Below are positions 42,901-53,929 of a stretch of DNA of 64,000 nucleotides, one piece after another (position 1 is the stretch's first letter; every line of letters begins with the position of its first letter). The translations under genes and the position numbers were made by a program. The notes beneath the pieces were generated by a model. The model had not been told where the DNA came from and did not search any database. It saw nothing but the letters and a program-made list of their open reading frames with translations. Origin of the DNA: Cichorium intybus (taxonomy: Eukaryota > Streptophyta > Magnoliopsida > Asterales > Asteraceae); assembly GCA_023525715.1 (NCBI GenBank), contig CM042010.1, forward strand, positions 69,094,894 to 69,158,893, written 5' to 3'.

Positions 42901-43862
42901 TTTAATGCTTTCATTTATCTTCAAGCTTCACTTGGACTTCAGTTGAATCACTGCAGAAAATTTTCAATAATCTCCCCCTCAAATGGACAATCTCCTCCTT
43001 AGCAGGAAAACCTTCCTCTTAGCAGGCAACAGGAGTGAATGTTGATGGAATTCAGCACATTGCAGTAACAACTTCTTCTTCGATGCAGGTCATCTTCGGA
43101 TTTGGATTGGTAAGCACTTTAGGCCATAGAGTATGTCTAGAATCAGCACATCCAGCTTCTGATTTGACTTTAACTTTGACTAGAGTCTGACTCTTCCTTT
43201 GATCACTTCAGGTGTTAAAGTAGTAACAAGTTGACTGAGGAGGAATTCAAGCAACTTCTCACATGGAATTCAACTTCACCTTCTTCGGGAACAAATTTGT
43301 GTTGAAATTCTTGAACGCTTCATTTTACTGATGCTTCTCGATACGATCACAAATCAGCAAATCCTGTGGGTCATGGAGTTAGAAACTCTCACCAAAGTTG
43401 TTTAAGGATTCATCCTTGGCTCAGAATGAGACTTCTCGCAGTATCTGTGTAAACCCGGGGGAACGCACTGCGATTCTTTGAGTATCCGAGAACTACTCGT
43501 GGCCGTTTTGATTTAGGCCCCTGCATATCCTTAATCAAAGATCTCAATGCAGTTGACAAGTCAACAAGTTGACTTGGCTCTTGGCTAGACGTTCAATGGT
43601 ATCCAAACTCTGCAGAGTGTACCATCCTAGTGCCAATTTTGAATCAGGTAAAGTTGTTGGGGGTCTCACAGCCATTGTGGTAAACAACAACGATCACTGA
43701 CCCAGAGTTTCAATGTTTCATCAATGTGAGGTAATATCACATTGAATCACGAACATTTGAATTAGAACAAGTTTTAGGTCAGGAGTGGTATGAGCGTGTA
43801 ATATGTCTTGGCTATTAGACATACCCATCAGCTAGACTTTCGAATTGTCATCAGTGTATGGT
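42901..43862 (-). other. Non-coding stretch between 3' ORF and polypurine tract
   Basis: About 960 bases without a long frame or recognised motif. Confidence 0.5.
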
Positions 43863-45740
43863 CTAATACACTAAGTCATCTAACTCATGAATTAGAAGCT
43901 TTGTTTGTAAGAAAGGTTGTTGATGCCTCACATCTACTACTAGTGTTGTAGCAGAGATCATTAGCATAGAATGTCGAAATATCATCATTACTTGGTTTAA
44001 AGTAATGAGTCGTCTATTCCTTGCATCAGAAATTGTAAAGATGGTTAAGAATGGATTGGTCAATGTGATTGGAGCCTCACATCTACTACTGGCTTCAGCC
44101 AATTGTTCACCAATACTATCCTCAGGCTTCTTCAAGGGATCATACCCAGTTTGTGCTTGAAGAAGACCATCAAGCTTTCGGTTGAGGGTTCTGTATTGCT
44201 TGATAAAAACAAAGTCAACATCATCTAGATTTTCATCTTTGTTTTCATCAATGGTGATTGGAGCCATGTAGTAAGCAGGAAAGGTTTCATCTGAAGTTGG
44301 AGGTTTTGATGAGAAGGCTGATTCGAGACCAAATCCTTCTTGGAAGGGAAAGTCAGGGAGTGACGTATCCAGACCCGAGGAAGGGATGTTGAACAGAGGA
44401 TCTTTTGAAGTTATAATGGGTTCGGATGTTTGAGTGGAAGAGACTGGAGGTATTTCTGTAGAGGTTGAGATGGGAGGAGTATCCGAAGTGGTTGTATGTA
44501 TTGTGGAGGAGAGAGGAAGAGTAGTGGTTATTGGTTCAGTGGTGATGGTGGAGGTTTGTGGAGCTGTAGTTGGTGGTGGATAAGGTGTTCTTGTATCTTT
44601 GATTGGTGAGGATTGGTGTTCTTCCTCTTCTTCTTCTTGGATGGTTGTGGAGGGAATTCTATCAGACTCTGAAGACTCATCCACTATCATCTATTTCTTT
44701 GTACGCTTCGGTTGGGTACGTTTGACAGGGGTCTGATCCGAAGCTTTCCTCTTCCTCACAACCTTCGGACCGCTTGGTCCATCAGTTACTTTCTTTTTCC
44801 CTTTGGATTTTGTTGGGGCTTTGGTTTGAGCAGCTTGAGTAATTTGTCGAATAAGGTATGGCATGGTTAGAGTGGAGTGATAAACATTTACTTCATCCAT
44901 ATCCAAAGAGACTTTTGCTAGCATGATATGAGGGATTTGGGCACAGAATGCAGTCGAACTTTCATCCATACCTGGAACTGCGATGTATGTGTATCTCATT
45001 TTAGGTAGAACAGGGTGATAGACAATACCTGCTCGTTGGTAGTGTTCGTGAACTACTATGGCCCAAAACCTAGCATTGGAGATTTCAGTCCCCTTTTCTG
45101 AATGATTGATGTGTGAGCAGAAATAAGCCCACAAGATCGAAGCGAAATCGACCTTGACATCATAGTAAACTCCATACATAAGGCTCAAGAAGGTTTGGCT
45201 TGCAGAATCTTGTCCTGATGTTCTCCCAGAGAGACATCGCAAAAACACGCCAAAGAAATATCTCCACAGATTAGGAAGATGTTTCTTCTGAAAGGTGCTG
45301 ATGCTTACAAGTGGTGGTTCGTAGCCCATGTCGTTGAACATATCAACGAGTTGCTCAGTAGTCGGGACAACTATGTCCTTTGAATCAAAGATTGGAAGTT
45401 GCAGGGCACTTGCGAATTTGGCATTTGTTAGTTGAACTCTCTTGATGCTGCCTTTGGCATCAACAACTTCATAATGGACCGATTTGACGTTGTCTTTAGT
45501 GTCGAACAGAGCATTAGAGGTGTAGTGTGCTCTGTAAACAAGAGTAGCAGGATTGGAAGATGTATAGGTTAGAGCATGACCAAGAATCGACTGCTTGAGG
45601 CATTCGACCAAGGCATCGATGGGTTGGGGATACATTTTGAGATGTGTGCGAAGGAATAGGTTCACCTATTGGTTTTTGAGCACTGGAATCGACATTGCTT
45701 CAGGGCTTTAAGAAGATCCTTCAGGAGCAGCAGCCGCCAT
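43863..45740 (-). pseudogene. Sirevirus-type 3' ORF (env position)
   Basis: One frame of about 625 codons from a good ATG at 45740 (context CATCAATGGCGGCT), broken by TAA (45710-45708), TAG (45668-45666) and TAG (44693-44691), but otherwise unshifted. The N-terminal half (45665-44691) is a globular-looking region (e.g. NARFWAIVVHEHYQRAG, MRYTYIAVPGMDES) ending in a basic KSKGKKK and KRTQPKRTKK tail that looks like a nuclear signal. The second half opens with an acidic run and a Thr/Ser/Pro-rich low-complexity segment. I see no signal peptide or membrane segment, so an envelope role is unsupported. In this position Sireviruses carry an ORF called env-like; host capture is an alternative. Confidence 0.65.
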
Positions 45741-45859
45741 TGATGGTTGATCGAAGGAATTGATGAAGACTGTGAACAGTTAGGGTTCTTTGAGAGAAAT
45801 TGGCAGAGAGGAAGTGGATCGTTTGTGTACGTAAAGATTTGAACAGACGGTGTGAGCAG

Positions 45860-45867
45860 TATTTATA
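45860..45867 (-). promoter_or_regulatory. TATA box upstream of the 3' ORF
   Basis: TATAAATA on the minus strand, about 120 bases before the ATG at 45740. A C/T-rich leader (TTCCTCTCTGCC, TTTCTCTC) lies between. The arrangement is that of a plant promoter and 5' UTR. Activity is not shown. Confidence 0.5.
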
Positions 45868-45877
45868 CTGATTGTGG

Positions 45878-45978
45878 TCCCAAGGGTATTTAATGCTCAC
45901 GTTTGAATGGTCGAATGAGAATGTGCCACATCAGCTTACAACGTTCCCAAGGGTATTTAATGCTCACGTTTGAATGGT
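45878..45978. repeat. 34-bp direct repeat upstream of the TATA box
   Basis: Two copies of a unit starting TCCCAAGGGTATTTAATG and ending CTCACGTTTGAATGGT lie at 45878-45911 and 45945-45978. The copies look identical and are 67 bp apart. Confidence 0.9.
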
Positions 45979-47724
45979 TGAAAAAGCAGAGTATACAACC
46001 GTCATATCTTTTTAGTTATGACTTTTGCGAGATTTTATGTGACACAGCCGATTATTCCCTCGTACATTTATACCATGGAATGTTTGTCTTTGTGATCCTC
46101 ATAAATGCCTAAATCATTTAACATTTAATTGACTTCGGATAAATGAGAATGGTTTGAGCTTGTGTTGAACAAGGTGTGATGACTGCTAATAAACATTCCG
46201 AAGTGTTGTTAGAATCCTTCGGATAGAGATGTTTGTGAAGGATTACTTAAACACTCTGAAGATATGATGCTTTTGTTGAGAAATGAGTCTTTCCTTAGTA
46301 AGATGCGTATTGACTTTTTGACCTTAAACTTCCATGAACATTATGAAATCAAGATTTTTCATTTCAGTATTCAGAATCATTCGGATCATGTTGGAAGTCT
46401 GTTTTTCACTCCAAAGTCTGTGTGATTTATCATCAGTCAAGAAATGTCCAAGTCTAACCACCCTAAGTTGAAATTAATTTTGCATTTTGCAAAGTAGTTT
46501 GAAATTCAGTTTATGCTTCAAATTTTTCATGCCAAGTGATGTTGGCATCCACAGCTTTGTAACTTAAAACCAAGTACTTTTGAATTGAGCATCAGAAAAT
46601 AAGATGAAGATTTAGATTGACATTGAAGATGCTTTTGAAAAGTCTATCCCATTTCATCAATTGAGGTGTTTGGATATGTTTATCTAATGACAAGCTTTTG
46701 AGATTCATACACCACCCCAACAATGTCATTTAAGACAAACTACTTAAGATGTTCATATTCTCTACATGGTACTCGACTATGTTATAGGAGTTCCTTGTAT
46801 TGTCATTTAAGATAGAAGAATAAGCCTTTGAGTGCGGATTTATCTTTGTTTTTGCACTCTATCATTAATCTTTTGCTTGTTTGTTGTCTTTGTTTCTTTT
46901 GACAATTGATTTTGTTCTTTTCTTTTGAGTTTTTGAACAATTTTCATCTTTGAAACATATTTTCAGTTTTGGAGTTTCATATCTGAAGAGTTGAAAATGT
47001 CACAATGTGATGTCCTTTTATGGTGATTTTGAAGAGTTTGTTCAATCCTTTGAGTTTAAAAAGCTTCGTATAGTTCAATTTTGAATCAACATTGAAGAAA
47101 TTTTAAATTCTTTTATCAGTCAATGCCGGTATCACTTATGAAGAAAACTTCGGAGCATGAAATTTATCCTGAGTAGTATAAGAACTACTTGATTAATTTT
47201 GATAATGAAGCGAGTTAAGTTCAACAGGGAGCTTAGAGATAAACATGATGTTAATGATACCTAAAGCACACAAGACTTCGTATAGTAAAACAGCCTTAAC
47301 CTCACTCCGAAGTTTGTTTCTTACCTTTGTTTCAATTCGATTCCCAAATACCTTTTAGTGCAATGAGGTATGATTATCAGAATCTAAAATCAAAGTTTTG
47401 TCCTTTAATCAGATTATTCATGAAAGGAGGTCAAATTTTGTCATTAACGTATAAGAGATTTGAACTGAACTTATGAGGCCTTTGTAAATGATTATTGTTT
47501 GTTCTGTATTCATTCATTTAACAAGGCAAACATTTTGTGCAAAAAAATTTATCCTTGTGAAACGAAGACAACTGTTGTTTCTATGATTTTTGACATTTAT
47601 GAACTTTTATTAACTGAAATGTCTGTTTCGATGTACTCCGAAGGTTCGGAGTGCTTCAGGGTGAACAATTTCTTATTTTGTAATTGAAAAGAGTAAGGAA
47701 GGAAAAAGCAAATCTGAGGTTTAT
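45979..47724 (-). other. Non-coding stretch between pol and the 3' ORF
   Basis: About 1.7 kb without long frames. It is rich in TTCGGA/TCCGAA words, which are also frequent in pol, the linker and the right LTR of this element and suggest common origin with them. Confidence 0.5.
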
Positions 47725-49407
47725 GTCAGTGTGGATCCATCAATCATGCCCAGTCCTCGAACTATTCGTGTGAATGACCCTTCATTCAAAGCTTTTGTGA
47801 AGATATCTGCCAATTGTTCTTTTGTGTGAACAAAGTGTACTTCTATATTCCCCTCCTCAACATAATTTTTGATGAAATGATAGTGAAGAGGTATATGTTT
47901 CGTCTTGGAATGTTGAACAGGATTATGACAGATTCAAATATCATTTTGTGAATCACAAAACAAAGGAATATTTCTCAAGTTGATGGCATAATCTCCTAGT
48001 TGGCTTTGAACCCAAATGATCTGTGATGTGCAAGCAGCAGCAGCTACATACTCAGCTTCAGCTGTGGATATTGATACACAAGTTTGCTTCTTTGACTGGC
48101 AGTTGATGAGTTTTCCATCAAGAAATTGGCAACCACCCGAAGTGCTTTTGCGATCAATTGAACATCCACCCAGGTCTGAATCAGAATAAGCTTGTATGTA
48201 GAACCCTGAATTTGCTGGATACCATAAACCATACGTATGTGTACTGTGAAGATAATGAAAGATTGTTTTCACCGCAGCCAGGTGTGCTTCGTGTAGATCA
48301 GCTTGATATCTTGCACAATTGCATATTGCGAACATGATGTCAGGACGACTTGCTGTGAGGTAAAGCAGTGATCCGATCATGCTTCGGTACGTTTGAAGAT
48401 CAGTCTTCGGTTTGTCCATCGAAGGATTCAATCTTGTACCTGCGGGTAATGGAACCTTTGCATTTGAGCAGTTAGTCATTCTGAATCGTTCAAGTAAACT
48501 TTTTGTATATTTTTGTTGATTGATGAAAATACCTTCTTTTGATTGTTTGATTTGTAATCCAAGGAAGAAATTGATTTTCTCCATCATACTCATTTGAAAT
48601 TTGCTTTTCATCAGGTTTTCAAAATCTTTTGTGAGTTTTGGATCAGTGGATTCGAAGATTATGTCATCCACATAAATTTGGACTAACATTAGGTGAGAAT
48701 CCACTTTCTTTCGAAAAAGAGTTGGATCCACTGATCCTTGTTTGAAGTTTGATTCTTTTAAAAACTTTGTCAAGGTTTCATACCAAGCTCTAGGAGCTTG
48801 TTTTAACCCATAGACAACTTTATCTAACACATAGCAATGGTTAGGATTTTCTTTATCTAGAAAGCCAGGTGGTTGTTCAACAAATATAGTTTCCTCGAGA
48901 TCACCATTCAAAAATGCACATTTGACATCCATTTGATAGACATCAAATTTTTTTTTTTGTAGCATAAGCTAAAAAGATCCGAACTGATTCAAGTCTGGCA
49001 ACAGGAGAACATATTTCTTCGTAGTCAATCCCCTCCTGTTGACAATAACCTTTGACAACCAGCCTTGCTTTATTTCTAACCACAATGCCTTCGGTGTCAA
49101 GTTTGTTTCTATATACCCATTTGAGACCAACAATTGAAGCATTTGCAGGTTTTGGAATCAGTCTCCACACTTTATTTCTTTCAAATTCTTCTAATTCCAA
49201 TTGCATTGCTTCAATCCAAGCTGGGTAATCAAATGCATCTTTAACGTTCTTTGGTTTAATTTTGGAAATGAAAACATTGAACATACACAACTCCGAAGTT
49301 CTATTTAATTCTTGTTGTTTTTGATGGAGTTGTGCACGTGTCAGAACTTTATCATGAACGTTACCAATGACAAGAGATTGAGGATGATTTCTCGTCCACT
49401 TTTCCAA
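47725..49407 (-). pseudogene. pol: Sirevirus-like reverse transcriptase and RNase H
   Basis: The first stretch (49407-48943) carries WIEAMQLELEEFERNKVWRL, GLKWVYRNK, ARLVVKGYCQQEGIDY and PVARLESVR. A run of 11 A's on this strand (48958-48948) shifts the frame by one. The second stretch (48965-47934) carries VYQMDVKCAFLNGDLEE, VVYGLKQAPRAWYE, the catalytic YVDD, GSLLYLTASRPDIMFA and RNase H motifs (SDSDLGGC, STAEAEYVAAA). A TGA at about 47931 separates the last part (HSKTKHIPLHYHFIKN, LADIFTKALNE), which is open to about 47725. Catalytic residues are preserved. Confidence 0.9.
48948..48958. repeat. 11-base homopolymer at the RT frameshift
   Basis: Eleven T's (A's on the coding strand), exactly where the two RT frames part. 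One base more or less restores a single frame, so a slippage mutation or a sequencing miscount is likely. Confidence 0.85.
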
Positions 49408-49599
49408 TGGAGAAAAATTTGGATCAAATTCAGGTGGTCCTTCGGCATTGATTTCCTCAGTGTCCGAAGGATAACCTAAAGTGGATGGGAAATCATCAGT
49501 TATTAAATGATTTACGTTATTAGAGTTTGAGAAATTTGTATTACAGTATTAGGTATTGAGTTATTGGTGGAAGGTGAAGTAGAGTTAAGAGTATTCTCC

Positions 49600-50686
49600 C
49601 CCTCAACAGCAGTTGTTGGAGAGGTTGTTCTGCCATTATCCGAAGAGATTGGAGTTGAGACTTTTGGCTCCCCCTCAACAGTAGGATACAAGGACATGAT
49701 GTGTGAAGTCTCATGTAGAGGGTGATTGAGACTTGAGTTGTTGTGCTCCCCCTCGAAACCAGAATTCTCTGTGGATCTATCCGATGGCTCCCCCTAAACA
49801 GAAGAGGGTCTTTCAACACTGCTTGTGGGTGAGTCTACAGGGCCATCTGTGAGCTTGGACAGTTCGGACACATTGTTATCTGGTGCCCTTGTTTCGGAGT
49901 CCATAGCTCTCACAGGAGGATTAAAGAGAAGATTGAAGTCAGCATCAAATGTGGTAATTGGTGATGCATCAACAGCTGGTTTGGGAAAGATAGATGACAT
50001 TGGAAAGGGATGTAGAGATTTCTTGATGTAGTAGTCATCGAATGGAAGATTGAAGGTTTCTTCAATTTTACGTGTCCTTTTATTCATGACCCTGTATGGT
50101 TTTGAGTTTTGAGAGTAACCAAGAAATATCCCTTCCTCAGATTTATCATTGAATTTTGTCAAATGATCTTTCATGTTCAATATAAAGCACCTACAACGCA
50201 ATATGTGAAGAAACTTGACATTTGGCTTTCTACGGTTGAGTACTTCATATGGCATGATATTAAATGTCTTATGGATGTAAGATCTGTTTTGTGTGAAAGA
50301 GGCAGTAGAAATGGCTTCGGCCTAGAAGTACATGGGCAAGTTTGCAAAGTTGAGCATAGTTCTAGCTGCTTGACATAGGGATCGATTACGTCTTTCAACA
50401 ACACCATTTGTTGAGGAGTATATGGTGCTGAAAAATTGTGACTAATTCCCTTTGTCTTTAGAAATCCATCAAGAGTTTGATTCTTGAACTCCAAACCATT
50501 GTCACTGTGCATAGTTCGGACTGTCTTGTTGAGCATTACTTCCATGTTCTTGATGAAATTGATGATTTCTTGTGCCGTGTCTGACTTGTTTCTTAAGAAT
50601 AAGACCCAAGTGAACCTTGAGTAGTCATCAACAATCACCAAAATGACTTCTTCTTCCCAATTGACTCCACTGCAGATAGACCACAA
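49600..50686 (-). pseudogene. pol: Sirevirus-like integrase
   Basis: The core begins ILVIVDDYSRFTWVLF (first D) and TMHSDNGLEFKNQ (second D). At PYTPQQ the frame shifts; the conserved segment with the catalytic glutamate (VVERRNRSL) is readable in the neighbouring frame at about 50400-50375, followed by a TAG. The C-terminal region (50255-49794) has KSEEGIFLGYSQNSKPYRV and a low-complexity Ser/Pro tail leading to RT. D, D and E survive, but not in one frame. Confidence 0.85.
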
Positions 50687-50732
50687 AGATCCATGTAAAG
50701 AAGTGAAAGAGGTTCGGTGATTTTTGGATTAA

Positions 50733-51326
50733 TCATAGTTGGATGCCTTTTTTTGTTTGCTTGCCATGTTCACAATAAGAACAAAGTGAGTCATTATCGA
50801 ACTTGAGTGCAGGCATACCACGAACCAAATCTATAGCCACTAACTTGTTTATGTCTTTGAAGTTCAGGTGAGCAAGTCTTCGGTGCCATAACCAGCTGAT
50901 GTCTAAATTTGCTTTAGATAGTAGACATAGAGATTGTCCACCAGTTACTGGCTTTAGATTCAAGGGAAACATTGATCCCTTTCTTTCTGATTTTAGCAAC
51001 ACTTCTGTTGTAGCTTCCTTCGTGATAACACTCCCTTGGTTGTTGAATGTAACTGCATTTCCAGTTCCAACCACCAATTGATAGATAATCACAAGATTGT
51101 GGTTTAAACCTTCAACAAATGCCACTCTGTTTATTGTGAATTGCCCATTCGTGAATTTGCCATAACCCTGAATAGGACACATGTCATTATTACCGAAACG
51201 AACGTTTCCTGCATCATGCAAAGTTCTATAATCCCTGAGATACTCCCTCTTGCTTGTCATATGTCTAGAGCAGCCACTATCCATGTACCATTTAGTGTCA
51301 TACCGCTCATTTAACATTACCTGCAA
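50733..51326 (-). CDS. pol: Sirevirus-like protease and integrase zinc-binding domain
   Basis: A 197-codon open stretch. The protease motif WYMDSGCSRHMT lies near residues 14-25, then GYGKFTNGQFTINRVAFVEG. The pre-integrase segment WLWHRRLAHLNFKDINKL and CSYCEHGKQ supply the H, H, C and C residues. It ends at a stop before the integrase core. It would be part of a Gag-Pol polyprotein. Confidence 0.9.
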   Translation of the reverse strand: MQVMLNERYDTKWYMDSGCSRHMTSKREYLRDYRTLHDAGNVRFGNNDMCPIQGYGKFTNGQFTINRVAFVEGLNHNLVIIYQLVVGTGNAVTFNNQGSVITKEATTEVLLKSERKGSMFPLNLKPVTGGQSLCLLSKANLDISWLWHRRLAHLNFKDINKLVAIDLVRGMPALKFDNDSLCSYCEHGKQTKKGIQL

Positions 51327-51629
51327 TCAATCAAGAAGAAGTTGGCACCCAATCAATATTGGGTCCTCAGGGTAAGCAAAGGATTCCTGAATCCATTTTT
51401 CAACGGCCTCTTCTATTATTTCACTAGCTGAGAGATTAATCATACACTCTAAAGTTTCATGTGATGAGCATGATGAACCAGAAAATGAATCTGCAGTGCT
51501 TTTTGTTAAAACAGATGAGTCTGAACAGGTTGAAATTATGGAAACCTTCGGAACAAAAATTTGTTTGGATGATTTTGATTTGGTTGTTTTTAAAGTTTTC
51601 ATAGTTTCGGACGATTTCAAAGAGTTCAA
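51327..51629 (-). pseudogene. Linker segment before protease
   Basis: A 100-codon Ser/Lys/Thr-rich stretch in the same frame as the protease segment and directly upstream of it. No domain is recognised. Confidence 0.5.
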
Positions 51630-51840
51630 TGACCTAGAAGATTTTGATTTTGCAATTAGATTTTCTTTCAGGTCATTCCTTTTCTAATTTGGTTTTTCAT
51701 TTGTTTATTTCCTTAATAATGTGCTACACAATGTGGAAGTACACAGATACTCCTCATATGCAGCTTGAAATCATTTAGTGATAGATTTTTATATTTAAAC
51801 AAATTCAAATTATTGTCTAGCCAAGCATGAAACGTATCTA

Positions 51841-53280
51841 TCAGATTATTTCCTTTTGAGAATATTTTTCTTGAGGATTTTTGAAACTTGATATTGGGAA
51901 GTTTGGTTTTGATGGTACGAAGGATGGTTTAGAAAATTGATTTTTAACATTTGAATCCTTTGTATCCATTGGTTTTGTTCCAGAAGTGGAAGCCCTCGTA
52001 TTGATTGGTTTTGAAGGTACAAAGAGTGTTTTTCTTTTCACAAGGTCTGATACTTGTTTGTCTTTCAATTTCACAGCAGTTGGTTTTTGGATTGGTTTTG
52101 TAATCATAATTGCTTGTTTTATTTTGGAAGTTGATGCGATGTTTTGAACTTGAGATCTTTTCAAAATTTGAGGTTTTTGTACCACAGGTTTGGAAATAAC
52201 AATTTTGGGTTTTGTAATTTCGTTTTCAAAAGTTTGAGTACGAGGTACGCTTTCATTTGACTCCATTAACTGAAAAACATCCATCTTCAGAGTTATAGAT
52301 TTATCCATAACATGAATTTGTTTGTACTTTCTGTTAGTGTAAATGTGATTTTCATTTTTGTCGTTCAAAAGATGAGTCAAATTTTTCTGGGATTTTTTTT
52401 GGTCATAACACAGACGATTGTAAATGTTATGCCCATATAAATCTTGTTTTTGCACATTTATTTTTACTTCCATCTTTTCATTCATGTCATTTTCAAGCAT
52501 CTTTGAAGATGAGAAGAATCCTTCCTCAGTGACTGTGGAATTATCCTCCTCAACAAGTTTCACCAAATCATTATCAATTAAAAGTGCACCATCAGATTTC
52601 ACAAAAATGGAATTTTTGAAGTAAGAAACCTTCAGATAGATACAAGCAACATTGACTAGTCTTTTTGAATTGTCTTGGAGATATTGATCATAAGAGACAT
52701 ATTTATCGAAAATTTGTATTTTTGATTTCACAATTTCTTTGTTTTGATTTGAAATTTCAGAAGTTACAATTTCACAATCAAATTTTGCTTTGCCTTTGTC
52801 AACCGAAGACAATTTTGAGATGCCTTCGGAGTGTGATGCAGATGCAGAGGAAGGTTTAAATATAGACAAGGAAGAACAATAAATTTCCTCCATATCTGAA
52901 TCACTTTCTAATTCATTTTCGGATTCAGTTTCAACAATTACTTCTGATTTGTTTTCAACAAGAGGAATGTTTTTCTGCAAGATTGGAATTTCCTTTGGGA
53001 GCATTTTCATAAAGTTATCAGCAGTATGATATTTTTCCACAAAAATCAAGCCATGCAAATTTGAAGTGTTAGGCACTTCAGAACCAGATATGATTGACTC
53101 ACATTCATAAGAAATACTATCTATGTTTTTCAGCATAAATTCTATGAAGGGCAGTAATTTTCTGTGTTGAGCATTGCATACATCAGCTGAATGGTAAATG
53201 CGAGTAACATAAGAGTACAAACATTTAGCAGTTTTACAAAATATATTTCTTTGTTTTAGAACTACATCACTATTGTTCAA
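51841..53280 (-). CDS. Long gag-pol linker ORF of the Sirevirus-like element
   Basis: The second longest open stretch in the window (479 codons), with no domain I recognise: Ser, Lys, Glu and Asn rich, with an acidic cluster (ESENELESDSDMEE near residues 118-132) and a Lys/Pro/Thr-rich C-terminal third (repeated KPI, KPV, PSKP words). It lies between gag and protease, where Sireviruses have an extended region. Just upstream (53410-53285) the minus strand encodes a coiled-coil-like heptad stretch (EILKLRERVESVKLSLEKAN) ending in a TAA a few codons before this frame opens. Probably part of the polyprotein; structural role unknown. Confidence 0.65.
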   Translation of the reverse strand: MNNSDVVLKQRNIFCKTAKCLYSYVTRIYHSADVCNAQHRKLLPFIEFMLKNIDSISYECESIISGSEVPNTSNLHGLIFVEKYHTADNFMKMLPKEIPILQKNIPLVENKSEVIVETESENELESDSDMEEIYCSSLSIFKPSSASASHSEGISKLSSVDKGKAKFDCEIVTSEISNQNKEIVKSKIQIFDKYVSYDQYLQDNSKRLVNVACIYLKVSYFKNSIFVKSDGALLIDNDLVKLVEEDNSTVTEEGFFSSSKMLENDMNEKMEVKINVQKQDLYGHNIYNRLCYDQKKSQKNLTHLLNDKNENHIYTNRKYKQIHVMDKSITLKMDVFQLMESNESVPRTQTFENEITKPKIVISKPVVQKPQILKRSQVQNIASTSKIKQAIMITKPIQKPTAVKLKDKQVSDLVKRKTLFVPSKPINTRASTSGTKPMDTKDSNVKNQFSKPSFVPSKPNFPISSFKNPQEKYSQKEII

Positions 53281-53929
53281 GTATTTCTCCCTATTTTATT
53301 CTAACACCGAGATTCTTAAATTGGCTTTCTCTAGGGATAGCTTCACACTTTCTACTCTCTCCCTCAATTTGAGAATCTCCTGCTCACTGGCTTTTTCCCG
53401 ATTTTTAGCATCGACAAGCAGTTTATGCATCACAGAACAATCACGTGTTATTTCATCAATAGAAATGGAAAGTTTAGATGCAGGAATTTTAAAAGATAGG
53501 AGAAGTTTGGGTACCTATTCAGGGATGGTCTGACGAGAATCCTTCGCCATCAAACAAATCTTCTCTTCATCATCCGAAGAATCATCAAAGTAAGTCTTCG
53601 GAACACCTGCAGCAATCACATTCACCACATTCTTTTTCTCTAATCCCTTGTAACCCAGACCTCCGAACTATTGAAAACCCACATCTTCTTCAGCTTCATT
53701 CTCCTCAGAGGTACCCTTCGGGAAGCTCTTACCATCATCATAGGCAATGAATGCACTATGAGTTGGCTTCCTTACTTCCTCGTCTTCGGAGTTAGACGAC
53801 CACACTTGGTACGTACCATTCTGTCTTCCGAAGCCATCAAGGCCAGATCCTTGGTTTTCTCTCTTACCTCCTCTATCTTCCTTGCATAGTAGGTTGTGTC
53901 CTTGACTTGGGTCTGCTTGTCATTTCTTT
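53281..53929 (-). pseudogene. gag: Gag C-terminal region with coiled-coil segment
   Basis: Broken frames between the zinc knuckle and the linker ORF. It contains the leucine-heptad stretch described for the linker. Otherwise low complexity, with several stops. Confidence 0.5.
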
